From JAEZHK01 sp040768845 (lineage in GTDB: Bacteria > Bacillota > Clostridia > Christensenellales > Aristaeellaceae), in contig JAXGME010000008.1 in the NCBI GenBank assembly GCA_040768845.1, forward strand, positions 1 through 64,000: DNA of 64,000 nt, in the 5' to 3' direction. A model generated the notes under the pieces. The model was given only the letters and a program-made list of their open reading frames with translations. It was not told the DNA's origin and searched no databases. The position numbers were made by a program, and so were the translations under genes. This document shows positions 32,745-40,754 of the stretch, piece after piece (within the stretch, counting starts at the first letter, position 1; every line of letters begins with the position of its first letter).

Positions 32745-33532
32745 CACCATCTTCCCCCCTTCAAAACCGCGCGCTCAAGCAGCGTCAGAAGCCACGTGAA
32801 GAACGCGCCGACGATGCCGATGGCGATCATACCCGCCAGGATCACATCCGGGCGCCCGATGCCGCGCGCCTGCTGGATCATAAAGCCCAAGCCCCGGGAG
32901 GACGCCAGCATCTCCGCCGCCACCAGCGCGCCCCAGGAGGAGCCCAGCGCGACGCGCAGGCCCGTCAGGATCATCGGCAGCGCCGACGGAATCCCGACCC
33001 GGAACAGAAGCTGCACCCGGCTGGCGCCGAACGTGCGCCCAACCCACAGATGCACCGCCTTCGTCTGCTTGATGCCGGAATAGGCGTTGATCACCGCCGC
33101 CGTGAACGAGGACAGAAAGATGACCATCGCCTTGGACAGAAGACCTATGCCAAAAAGCACGATCATCACCGGAATCCACGCGATGCCCGGAATGGGGCGG
33201 ATCATGTCAAACAGTGGGCGCGCGAACATGTCGGCGGCCTTGCTCCAGGCCATCGCAATGCCCAGCGGAATGCCGATCACGACCCCGATCAGGTATCCGC
33301 TCATCGCGACCTGAAGCGAAGCGCCCAGGTGCTGCAGCATCGTCGCGCCGTCGGGCGAGCGCTTATAAAATTTTTCAAAGAACGTGGTGGCGACGCGGAC
33401 GGGGCTTGGCAGGACGTTCCGGGAGTACCATTTGAAAACGTCCGTCGCCAGATACCAAAACAGCAGAAACAGCGTGATGGCGGCGATGGAGGCCAGATAA
33501 TACCTGCCTCCGCGCGCCCTGCTTGTACGCAA
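32744..33532 (-). CDS. ABC transporter permease (SsuC/TauC-like), second of two
   Basis: About 262 residues, several membrane helices, EAA-type loop FGASRVQLLFRVGIPSALPM. TTG 33532 is taken as start because AGGAGGG lies 7 nt before it; a GTG at 33565 lacks a site. It is separated from the upstream solute-binding gene by a 16-bp GC hairpin. Confidence 0.85.
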   Translation of the reverse strand: MRTSRARGGRYYLASIAAITLFLLFWYLATDVFKWYSRNVLPSPVRVATTFFEKFYKRSPDGATMLQHLGASLQVAMSGYLIGVVIGIPLGIAMAWSKAADMFARPLFDMIRPIPGIAWIPVMIVLFGIGLLSKAMVIFLSSFTAAVINAYSGIKQTKAVHLWVGRTFGASRVQLLFRVGIPSALPMILTGLRVALGSSWGALVAAEMLASSRGLGFMIQQARGIGRPDVILAGMIAIGIVGAFFTWLLTLLERAVLKGGRW

Positions 33533-33557
33533 TGGGTTTCCCTCCTTCTCCGGGCTA

Positions 33558-33600
33558 CCGCCCACGCCCGCCGGCCTTCGCGGGCGGCGGGCGCGGGCGG
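33558..33600 (-). promoter_or_regulatory. GC-rich hairpin between the solute-binding gene and the permeases
   Basis: CCGCCCACGCCCGCCG (33558-33573) pairs with CGGCGGGCGCGGGCGG (33585-33600), 16 bp with one wobble. No T-run follows, so it is more likely an mRNA-stabilising or partial-stop element that keeps the binding protein more abundant than the membrane parts. Confidence 0.6.
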
Positions 33601-33614
33601 ATCGAGCCGGCCGT

Positions 33615-34661
33615 TTAGAACTGCGGCTGCTTGACCGTGCCGCCGATCGCTTCGCTGATCAGCGAGGCGTCAAAGCAGGTCTTGACGTTTTCCAGCTGCC
33701 AGTTCTCGATCTTTTCAATGCCCACGTTGAACTCCGCGTAGCTCATCATCGCGTCGCCCAGCACGTAGGCGTCGCTGGTGAGGAGCGCCTTGGTCACGTA
33801 GGGGCGGTCGATGATCTCCTGCTGCATCGTGGCGTCGTCATACTCGCGCCCCTCGGAGGCGAACCACGTCTTGGACCACTCGGCGCGCATCGCGCTGTCG
33901 GCAGCCAGTTCCTCGGTAGCCTTGTAGAAACCCTTCAGGAAGGCGACCACATCGGCGCGGCGCTCCGCCACCACGGTCTTGGAGGCAAACACCATATCGT
34001 ACAGCGCGGTTTCGGTGGCGTCCTCAAAACTGCAGCACTTGACGCCGCCGGCCGCTTCGGCCTGCGCCGAATAGGGCGAGAAGGTGGCGATGGCATCGCC
34101 CTCGCCCGCCGCGAAGGCCTGTACGCCGGAGGCCCAGTCCATGTTGATCAGCGTCACATCCTCGTCCGTCAGCCCGAACTGCGCCAGATAGCGCAAGACG
34201 TTAAACTGGCTGGCCGTGCCCAGGTTGCAGATGAAGCGCTTGCCCTTCAGCGTCTCGGCGCTGCCGTACATCTCCGGATACTTCTCAATCTGCCCCTTGA
34301 CCGAAAGGATGTCGCTGTCGGGCTTGACCCAGATGCCCATGCCGCCGGACATCTCCACGTCGCCCAGAAGCGTCGTTTCGCCGTTGGCCAGCGCGAACAC
34401 CGTCGCCGCGCCGGAGCAGGCCACATCCAGCTCGCCCGCGGCCATGGCTTCGTTGATCGCCGCGCCGGTCGGGAAGATCACCATGGATACGTTCAGGCCT
34501 TCTTCGGTGAAGTAGCCCTTCTCCATCGCGTACTGCACCGGCGCGCCGACCGCGGAGGGCATCAGGCCCACCCGCAGCGGCTGGCCGGAGCCCTCGGCCA
34601 TCGCCGGGAACGCGAGCAGCGCCAGAGACAGGGCCATCAGGACGACCAGAATCTTTTTCAT
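33615..34661 (-). CDS. ABC transporter substrate-binding protein (SsuA/NMT1-like)
   Basis: 348 residues. A Sec signal peptide (MKKILVVLMALSLALLAFPA, cleavage after AMA) is followed by the NMT1-type fold: RVGLMPSAVGAPVQYAMEKG, then YFTEEGLNVSMVIFPTGAA and DVACSGAATVFALANGE. There is no lipobox cysteine, unusual for a binding protein in a single-membrane Firmicute. It is the first gene of the sulfatase operon; AGGAGG precedes the ATG. LacI-type operator and dyads lie just upstream. Confidence 0.9.
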   Translation of the reverse strand: MKKILVVLMALSLALLAFPAMAEGSGQPLRVGLMPSAVGAPVQYAMEKGYFTEEGLNVSMVIFPTGAAINEAMAAGELDVACSGAATVFALANGETTLLGDVEMSGGMGIWVKPDSDILSVKGQIEKYPEMYGSAETLKGKRFICNLGTASQFNVLRYLAQFGLTDEDVTLINMDWASGVQAFAAGEGDAIATFSPYSAQAEAAGGVKCCSFEDATETALYDMVFASKTVVAERRADVVAFLKGFYKATEELAADSAMRAEWSKTWFASEGREYDDATMQQEIIDRPYVTKALLTSDAYVLGDAMMSYAEFNVGIEKIENWQLENVKTCFDASLISEAIGGTVKQPQF

Positions 34662-34670
34662 ATGTGGATA

Positions 34671-34734
34671 CCTCCTGTTTATTATCAGTTTCCCTGACGG
34701 GAAACCAATTTCGCGGGGAATGAGAACGTTCTCA
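34671..34734 (-). promoter_or_regulatory. Promoter region of the sulfatase/transport operon with LacI operator and second dyad
   Basis: TGAGAACGTTCTCA (34721-34734) is a perfect 14-bp palindrome with the central CG typical of LacI-family operators. A second perfect dyad, GTTTCCC-TGAC-GGGAAAC (34688-34705), lies between it and the gene. A plausible promoter reads TTGGTT-N18-TAATAA on the minus strand, its spacer overlapping this second dyad. The first palindrome recurs almost unchanged upstream of lacI. Confidence 0.7.
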
Positions 34735-34754
34735 TTTTGTGTGAAAAAACACCG

Positions 34755-35804
34755 TCAGCCCGTTCTCGGCTTCGCGCACGAACTGCGATAGACGATCGCC
34801 GTGTCAAAGACGGCCACATCGTCCTCATGCCGCGTCCGGTTGTCGATCATGTCAAAGAGGGTCTCCGCCGCGCGGAGGCCGATTTTCTGGATCGGCTGCG
34901 TCACGGCCGTAATGTCCCAGGCTTCCGCCAGCTCCACGTCGCCCCAGCCCAGCAGCGAAATATCCTCCGGGATGCGCGCGCCCCGCGCCTTCAGCTCCAG
35001 CCAGGCGGAGCGGTAGAGGGGGTTGTTCAGAAGGTACAGCGCGGTGGTGTCGGGGTTGTCATCCAGCAGTTCCTTTGTAATCTGCCTGCCGGCCTCGGTG
35101 ATGAAGGACTCCTCGCAGTAGCGGATCATTCCGGGCCTAAGCGTCAGGCCGTATTCCGCCAGCGCCATGCGAAAGCCGGCTTCCCGCTCGCGGGTGGAAT
35201 TGACGAACTGATTGGACGCGATGACCCCGATGTTCCGGTGCCCGAGCCCCAGCAGATACTTGCCCGCCTGATAGCTTCCGCCAAGGTTGTTGCACTGCAC
35301 CAGCGGCCGCTTCAGGCCGTTGACCTGCCTGTCCACGGTGACCAGCGGGATCTCGCTTTCATAAAGGCGCCGGATGTCCTGGCTCATTTCGCTGTTGAAG
35401 CGCTGCGTCGACGAGAGGATGATGCCGTCGACCCGCCGCTCAAACAGCGACTGCAGGTGCCGGAGCTCCCGCTCCGGCTTCTCGTTGGTGTTGCACACCA
35501 GTACGTTGTAGCCCTGTCGGTTGGCAAAATCCTCGATGGCAAAGGCCAGCTTTGAGAAAAACGGCGCCTGAATGTCGCCGATGATGACGCCGATGGTCCG
35601 GGTCCGCTGGACGCGCATGCTCTTGGCGATGGCGTTGGGCACGTAGGACAGCGCATGCGCCGCGTCCAGCACCCGCTGGCGCGTCTTTTCGGATACGCTC
35701 CCGTACTTTCCCATCGCCCGGGCCGCCGTGGCAGCCGACACGCCCGCGCGCTCCGCGACGCGCTTGATGGTGACGCTCTCGTTGTGGCCTTTCTCGCTAC
35801 GCAT
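34755..35804 (-). CDS. LacI-family transcription regulator of the sulfatase operon
   Basis: 349 residues. The DNA-binding domain (VTIKRVAERAGVSAATAARA) with hinge helix (YVPNAIAKSMRVQRT) is followed by a periplasmic-binding-like sensor (TIGVIIGDIQAPFFSKLAFA ...). It lies right upstream of, and in the same direction as, the transport operon. The same palindrome precedes both its own gene and the operon, so I infer it represses both and releases on binding a sugar-like inducer. Confidence 0.92.
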   Translation of the reverse strand: MRSEKGHNESVTIKRVAERAGVSAATAARAMGKYGSVSEKTRQRVLDAAHALSYVPNAIAKSMRVQRTRTIGVIIGDIQAPFFSKLAFAIEDFANRQGYNVLVCNTNEKPERELRHLQSLFERRVDGIILSSTQRFNSEMSQDIRRLYESEIPLVTVDRQVNGLKRPLVQCNNLGGSYQAGKYLLGLGHRNIGVIASNQFVNSTREREAGFRMALAEYGLTLRPGMIRYCEESFITEAGRQITKELLDDNPDTTALYLLNNPLYRSAWLELKARGARIPEDISLLGWGDVELAEAWDITAVTQPIQKIGLRAAETLFDMIDNRTRHEDDVAVFDTAIVYRSSCAKPRTG

Positions 35805-35829
35805 GCTCCGACCCGCCCCCGAAAACGTA

Positions 35830-35899
35830 TGATAACGTTCTCATTTTTGCTTATAAAAAAACTGTTCGAATCATAACCGATTCTGCCCTAGCTTGTCAA
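35830..35899 (-). promoter_or_regulatory. lacI-type gene promoter and operator
   Basis: TTGACA (35899-35894) and TATGAT (35875-35870) are separated by 18 bp. The operator TGATAACGTTCTCA-like palindrome (35830-35843) lies about 20 bp after the predicted start, a typical place for autorepression. It differs from the operon operator by one base. Confidence 0.7.
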
Positions 35900-35991
35900 T
35901 AGATAAATGTTTAAAGTGACAAATTTTTATGTTTTTGACGTTGTAGCCGCCTGCGGGCTTCGGCCCCGCGGGCTTCGGCCCCGCGAACCGG

Positions 35992-36020
35992 TTGCATTTT
36001 TTGAGGATTGTGTCTATAAT
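35992..36020 (+). promoter_or_regulatory. Promoter of the sulfatase-maturase gene
   Basis: TTGCAT (35992-35997), 17-bp spacer, TATAAT (36015-36020). Upstream is a short tandem duplication of GGGCTTCGGCCCCGC. The GGAAGGGGGAAG binding site follows. Confidence 0.7.
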
Positions 36021-36056
36021 AGGCCTCGTCCGTCCGGACGGGAAGGGGGAAGACGC

Positions 36057-37148
36057 ATGCCACCGCTGTCGCTTTTGATCAAGCCGGTATCGGGCCTATG
36101 CAACATGCGCTGCCGGTATTGCTTCTATTCCGATGTGATGGCGCGCCGGGAGACCGGGGTGCGCGGAGCTATGTCGCCGGAAACGCTGGAAATGCTCGTC
36201 CGGCGGGCGATGGCCTACGCCGAGGGGAACGTCGCCTTCGCGTTTCAGGGCGGGGAACCGACGCTGGCCGGGCTTGATTTTTACCGGGCGCTGGTCGGCT
36301 TTCAAAAAAAATACAACACCCGCGGCCTCCGCGTCGACAACTCGCTGCAAACCAACGCGCTGGATCTGTCGGACGAGATGATTGATTTTTTCGCCCGGGA
36401 AAAATTCCTCATCGGCGCTTCGCTGGACGGCGGCCGCGCGACCCACGACGCGCTGCGCGTCGACGCCGGCGGCGCGCCGACCTTCGACCGCATCCGCCGC
36501 TCGCTGGAATGCCTGCGCGCGCGGGGCGCGGCGCTGAACGTGCTGTGCGTGGTGAGCGAACCCGTGGCCGAGCGGCCGCGGGAGGTTTTCGAGACGCTGG
36601 AGCCCTACGGATTCATTCAGTACATTCCGTGCCTGGACGATTTCGACGGCGGGGCGCGCCCGTTTTCGCTGACGGCGGCGTCCTACCTCGGGTTTCTCAA
36701 AACGACGCTGGACTTGTATCTGGACAGGATTCGAAGGGGCCGGTACGTCAGCATCCGGAACCTGGACAACTACGTGGGCATGCTGCTGGGCGACGAGCCG
36801 GAAAACTGCGGCATGCGGGGCCGCTGCGGGCAGTACTACCTGATCGAGAGCGACGGCGGGGTATACCCCTGCGATTTTTCCGTGCTGGACGAGTGGCGGA
36901 TGGGAAACATCCGGGAAGCGTCGTTTTTCGCCCTTGAGCGAAGCGAAACGGGCGCACGCTTCCGCGCCGAATCCCTCCCCGTCCCGGCAAAGTGCAGGGC
37001 GTGCCGCTGGTACCGCCTGTGCCGCAACGGCTGCAAGCGCGAGCGCACGGCGCCCGGAGACGAAAACCGCTTCTGCGAATGCTACCGCGAATTTTTCCCC
37101 TACGCGCTGCCCCTCCTTCAGGAGGCCGCCCGCGCTTTCGGAAAGTAA
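36057..37148 (+). CDS. Anaerobic sulfatase-maturating enzyme (radical SAM/SPASM)
   Basis: 363 residues. The radical SAM motif is CNMRCRYCFY (about residues 15-24), with FQGGEPTLAG and SLQTNAL downstream, as in anSME proteins. The C-terminal SPASM region holds further FeS cysteines (CGMRGRCGQYYLIESDGGVY, then CKACRWYR-like CRACRWYRLCRNGC). It oxidises the active-site cysteine of sulfatases to formylglycine without oxygen. The Cys-type sulfatase at 28.9 kb is the obvious client. Start ATG 36057 follows GGAAGGGGGAAG. Confidence 0.92.
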   Translation: MPPLSLLIKPVSGLCNMRCRYCFYSDVMARRETGVRGAMSPETLEMLVRRAMAYAEGNVAFAFQGGEPTLAGLDFYRALVGFQKKYNTRGLRVDNSLQTNALDLSDEMIDFFAREKFLIGASLDGGRATHDALRVDAGGAPTFDRIRRSLECLRARGAALNVLCVVSEPVAERPREVFETLEPYGFIQYIPCLDDFDGGARPFSLTAASYLGFLKTTLDLYLDRIRRGRYVSIRNLDNYVGMLLGDEPENCGMRGRCGQYYLIESDGGVYPCDFSVLDEWRMGNIREASFFALERSETGARFRAESLPVPAKCRACRWYRLCRNGCKRERTAPGDENRFCECYREFFPYALPLLQEAARAFGK

Positions 37149-37152
37149 GGCG

Positions 37153-38046
37153 CTATTCGCCGCCCGCCGCGCCCTCCAGCGCCTCGCACAGCGCGATCAG
37201 CGCCGTCTGCGCCCGGGTGAGCCGCCGCTTCTTCGGGTAGATCAGCTTGAAATCCCGACGGAGCGAGAAGCCCTCCGTGTGCAGCCGGACGAGCCCGCCC
37301 CGGCCGGCAAAGCGGTTCGCCAGCCGCGCCGGCACCACCGCGACGCCCAGGCCGCAGGCCGCCGCGTTCAGCAGCGCGTGGGTGCTGGTGCTCTCCCAAA
37401 CGGGGGCGGCGGTAAGCCCGTTCACCTTCAGAAGCGCATCCACCATCTCCCGCGCCGCGCTGCCCGGCTCCCGCAGAAGCAGCGGCGCGGCGGCGATGTC
37501 GCCAATGCCGGCGGCCTCTTTTTTGCGGATCGGATCGCCCTCGTGGCAATAGACGCCCAGCTCGTCCGACAGAAAGGCCTTGACGGCGAGCGCGTCCGAA
37601 TGAACCTCGCCCTCGATGAGCGCGAGATCGAGCTGGTTGTCCAGAAGCTTCCGCTCGATCCCCTCGGAGCTACTGATCTGCACGCGCACCGAAAGATCCG
37701 GAAACTGCTGCCGGAGCCCAAGAACCAACCCCGGCATCAGCTCCGTGCCGATGGTAATGCTGGAGCCGACGCGCATCCTGCCCGCCGTCTCCCAGTTCCG
37801 GAGTGCGTTTTCCATGTCCTCCAGGCCCGACGCGATGCCCAGCGCCTCGCCAAACATCCGCTCTCCGGCGGGGGTGATGCATAGCCTGCGCCCGCCGCGC
37901 TCAAAGAGCTTCACGCCGTAGTGGCGCTCCAGCTCCTTAATGGCAAAGCTGACCGCCGGCTGGGAGAGATACAGCTTCTTCGCCGCCGCGGTAACGCCGC
38001 CCTCCCGGCAGACGGCGATAAAAATCTTCAGATGCTGCAGCGTCAT
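37153..38046 (-). CDS. LysR-family transcription regulator
   Basis: 297 residues. The N-terminal winged helix (LQHLKIFIAVCREGGVTAAA, then KKLYLSQPAVSFAIKELE) and LysR substrate domain are complete. ATG 38046 with GGAGGG at -6 is preferred to ATG 38073. It is divergent from the chromate-transporter pair, about 100 bp away, so it most likely controls that pair. It converges with the maturase gene with 4 bp between the stops. Confidence 0.9.
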   Translation of the reverse strand: MTLQHLKIFIAVCREGGVTAAAKKLYLSQPAVSFAIKELERHYGVKLFERGGRRLCITPAGERMFGEALGIASGLEDMENALRNWETAGRMRVGSSITIGTELMPGLVLGLRQQFPDLSVRVQISSSEGIERKLLDNQLDLALIEGEVHSDALAVKAFLSDELGVYCHEGDPIRKKEAAGIGDIAAAPLLLREPGSAAREMVDALLKVNGLTAAPVWESTSTHALLNAAACGLGVAVVPARLANRFAGRGGLVRLHTEGFSLRRDFKLIYPKKRRLTRAQTALIALCEALEGAAGGE

Positions 38047-38146
38047 GGCGCCCTCCGAATCATAAAAATCCATTATGGATCAGATAATATTATAGTATTT
38101 TACTTATTCGAAAGCAAGGCGTACAATCGGCTTGGGGGGTGACACC

Positions 38147-38722
38147 TTGAAACCCGGAAAAATAAGACAGATTGGTACGCTCTTTACTTCGACGTTTTTC
38201 ATCAGCGCCTTCACCTTCGGCGGCGGATATGTGATCCTGCCGCTGATGCGCAGGAAATTCGTTGATCAGCTTCATTGGATGGATGAAAACGAAATGCTCG
38301 ACCTGATGTCCATCGCCCAATCCTCGCCGGGAGCGATGGCGGTGAACATCGCGGTGCTGGTGGGTTACCGTCTGGCAGGCATCGCGGGCGTAATGGTTTC
38401 CATCGTCGGGACGATCCTGCCGCCGCTGATCATCCTCACGCTGATTTCGATGGGCTATGAGGCGGTCAGCACTAATACAGCCGTCGCGCTGACCCTTCGC
38501 GGCATGCGCGCGGGGGTCGCGGCGGTCATCTTTGACGTGGTGATTACGCTGTTTCTGAACATCGGCAGGGACGGCAGGATTTTTCCGTTTCTGATCGCGG
38601 CGGCAGCGTTCGCGCTGACCACATGGCTGGATGTCAACGTGGCGTTCATCATCCTGGCCAGCGGCCTGGCCGGGGTGGCGGGCGAATACTGGCGCCGGGG
38701 AAGGGAGGGTGCGGGCAAGTGA
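38147..38722 (+). CDS. Chromate transporter half-protein ChrA, first
   Basis: 191 residues, one of two short CHR domains. Marks are TFFISAFTFGGGYVILPLMR and the conserved QSSPGAMAVNIAVLVGYR. Several membrane helices follow. TTG 38147 after GGGGGGTG is the likely start. In Firmicutes two such halves form the transporter together, moving chromate or sulfate-like anions. Its stop overlaps the start of the second half (GTGA). Confidence 0.9.
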   Translation: MKPGKIRQIGTLFTSTFFISAFTFGGGYVILPLMRRKFVDQLHWMDENEMLDLMSIAQSSPGAMAVNIAVLVGYRLAGIAGVMVSIVGTILPPLIILTLISMGYEAVSTNTAVALTLRGMRAGVAAVIFDVVITLFLNIGRDGRIFPFLIAAAAFALTTWLDVNVAFIILASGLAGVAGEYWRRGREGAGK

Positions 38723-39294
38723 TTTATCTGGAGCTGTTCTGGAGCTTCCTGCAGATCGGGGCGTTCAGCTTTGGCGGCGGATACGCGTCGCTCAAGCTGA
38801 TCCAGCATCAGGCCGTCGAGGCGCATGCCTGGATGAACATGGCGGAATTTACGGACCTGATCACCATCTCGCAGATGACGCCGGGGCCCATCGCGGTCAA
38901 TTCGGCCACCTTCATCGGCATGCGGATGGCGGGGCTTGGCGGGGCGCTGGTCGCCACGTTTGGCTGCATCCTGCCCTCCTGCATCATCACGCTGACGCTG
39001 GCGTGGCTCTACTACAGGTACCGCAGCCTGACGCTGGTGAGCAGCGCGCTCGCCGGGCTCCGGCCCGCGGTGGCGGCGCTGATCGCCGCCGCGGGGGTTT
39101 CGATCCTGGCGCTGGCGGTTTGGAACGATTCGGCTCCGTCGCTCGATCCGCGCAGCGTCGACTGGATCGCCGTCGGGCTGTTCGCCGCCGCGTTTTTCGT
39201 GCTGCGCCGGTGGAAGCTCAACCCCATTTGGGTCATGTCGGCCACGGGCGTCGTCGGCCTGGGCCTGTACAGCCTGCTGTCCGCGGGCTTTTGA
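38719..39294 (+). CDS. Chromate transporter half-protein ChrA, second
   Basis: 191 residues: FWSFLQIGAFSFGGGYASLK, then QMTPGPIAVNSATFIGMR, the second CHR domain. GTG 38719 overlaps the previous stop, giving coupled translation and equal amounts of both halves. The 140 bp after it, up to the convergent oxidoreductase gene, show no clear terminator. Confidence 0.9.
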   Translation: MIYLELFWSFLQIGAFSFGGGYASLKLIQHQAVEAHAWMNMAEFTDLITISQMTPGPIAVNSATFIGMRMAGLGGALVATFGCILPSCIITLTLAWLYYRYRSLTLVSSALAGLRPAVAALIAAAGVSILALAVWNDSAPSLDPRSVDWIAVGLFAAAFFVLRRWKLNPIWVMSATGVVGLGLYSLLSAGF

Positions 39295-39437
39295 CCCGCG
39301 GCCGCTTTCCCCGGGGGCCGGTTGGCTAAGCCCCGGGTCAGTCCCCCGGGTGTCTCGCCGCGCATTCCGCGTTGGTCTCCGCGATTTCCCTTTCGCCGTC
39401 GATATGGGGCTGAACCATGGCGTAGGAGCGGGGCCGG

Positions 39438-40745
39438 TCACGGGCTATCGAGGTCCACGCCCGCCTCCGCCAGCGCGCGGCGCAGATCTCCGGGGTCCAG
39501 GTTCCGGGGCGAAACGCCCGCGCGCCGGCAAAGCGCCGCCGCGATGCCCGCCGCCTGGCCCATCGCCATGCAGATGGACATCACCCGGTAGGAGGCGTGG
39601 GCGCGGTGGGTGCCGGAAATGGCGCGGCCCGCCACCAGCAGGTTTTCCACCCTTTGCGGCACGAGGCAGCGGTAGGGAATGTCGTAGGGCTTCACGTACT
39701 GGATCGTTTTCTCCGCCTGGCCGGGGCCGACGGGGTTGTGGATGTCCACGATGAATTCCGCCCCGTGCACCGCCGCGTCGCAAAAGCGTGCGCCGTCGGC
39801 CATTTCCTCCGCGGTGAGCACGTGCCCGCCCAGCACGCGCCGGGTTTCGCGCACACCCAGCGTGGTGGCGCTGGAGATGGCACGGCAGTTTTCGTAGCCG
39901 GGCAGGTACCGGCGGAAGAAGTCCACCAAAAGGTCGATCTGCCGCCGGAGCAGAAGCTCTGCCGGAAAGAGGCTCAGCGCCTTCGTGGCGTCCACGCCGC
40001 CAACCTGGGTGGTGTTGACCCGGCGCTCCCCCGGCACGGTGGTGCGGTGCAGCCGGACGGCCACGATGTTTGGCGGCAGCAGTCCCTCGTCGCCGCAGCG
40101 CCGGCAGAAGTCAAGGAAGCGCTCATCGCCGAGCTTTACGTCGTCCACGTCGCCGATGCAGACGATCCCCCGCGCCTCGTCCACGCCGTCTACGGTAAAT
40201 TCCAGCGTCACCGGCTGCACGAGCCCATCGGATGCGCGGCCCTTTTCGATGGGCGCGCCGGCAAAGCAGGCGATGTCGCCGTCGCCGGTGGCGTCCACGG
40301 TCACGTCGCCCATCAGCGCGAAGGGGCCCTCCTTGCCGGCGAGCACCAGCCCGTTAACCGCGCTTCCCGCCATGACGGCGTCCGCCGCCGGGGTCTGCAG
40401 GTACACGTCGATGCGCTCGTGGTTTACGAATTCGGCCAGGGCGCGCTTGGCCCGCTCCGGGTCGTGGGCGACGCCCGTCACCCCCAGCATGTCGTTATTC
40501 GCCACGCCCAGCCGCTCCATAAGCTCGTCCCGCAGGGTGCCCCGCGACACGCCGCCCAAAATCGGCCCCACGTGGCCGCTGGTCAGCATGCCGCCCAGCA
40601 CGCCATAGCGCTCGATCAGCGCCACCTTCGCGCCCTGGCGGGCGGCGGCCACCGCCGCGCACACCCCCGCCGGGCCGCCGCCCGCCACCAGCACGCCGTA
40701 GCGGCCGGCAACGGGCAGATTCTTTTCATACCGCACCTGATCCAT
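39438..40745 (-). CDS. FAD-dependent oxidoreductase (FAD_oxidored family), copy 1
   Basis: 435 residues. The dinucleotide motif is VLVAGGGPAGVCAAVAAARQ (about 18-37) followed by VALIERYGVLGGM. The family marks VDATGDGDIACFAG, LGVRETRRVLGGHVL and VPQRVENLLVAGRAISGTH are present. Such proteins oxidise small hydroxylated or sugar-derived compounds; the substrate is unknown. It is the last gene after the solute-binding gene and copy 2. The ends are 9 bp apart, suggesting co-expression. Confidence 0.88.
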   Translation of the reverse strand: MDQVRYEKNLPVAGRYGVLVAGGGPAGVCAAVAAARQGAKVALIERYGVLGGMLTSGHVGPILGGVSRGTLRDELMERLGVANNDMLGVTGVAHDPERAKRALAEFVNHERIDVYLQTPAADAVMAGSAVNGLVLAGKEGPFALMGDVTVDATGDGDIACFAGAPIEKGRASDGLVQPVTLEFTVDGVDEARGIVCIGDVDDVKLGDERFLDFCRRCGDEGLLPPNIVAVRLHRTTVPGERRVNTTQVGGVDATKALSLFPAELLLRRQIDLLVDFFRRYLPGYENCRAISSATTLGVRETRRVLGGHVLTAEEMADGARFCDAAVHGAEFIVDIHNPVGPGQAEKTIQYVKPYDIPYRCLVPQRVENLLVAGRAISGTHRAHASYRVMSICMAMGQAAGIAAALCRRAGVSPRNLDPGDLRRALAEAGVDLDSP

Positions 40746-40754
40746 GGCCGTCCC

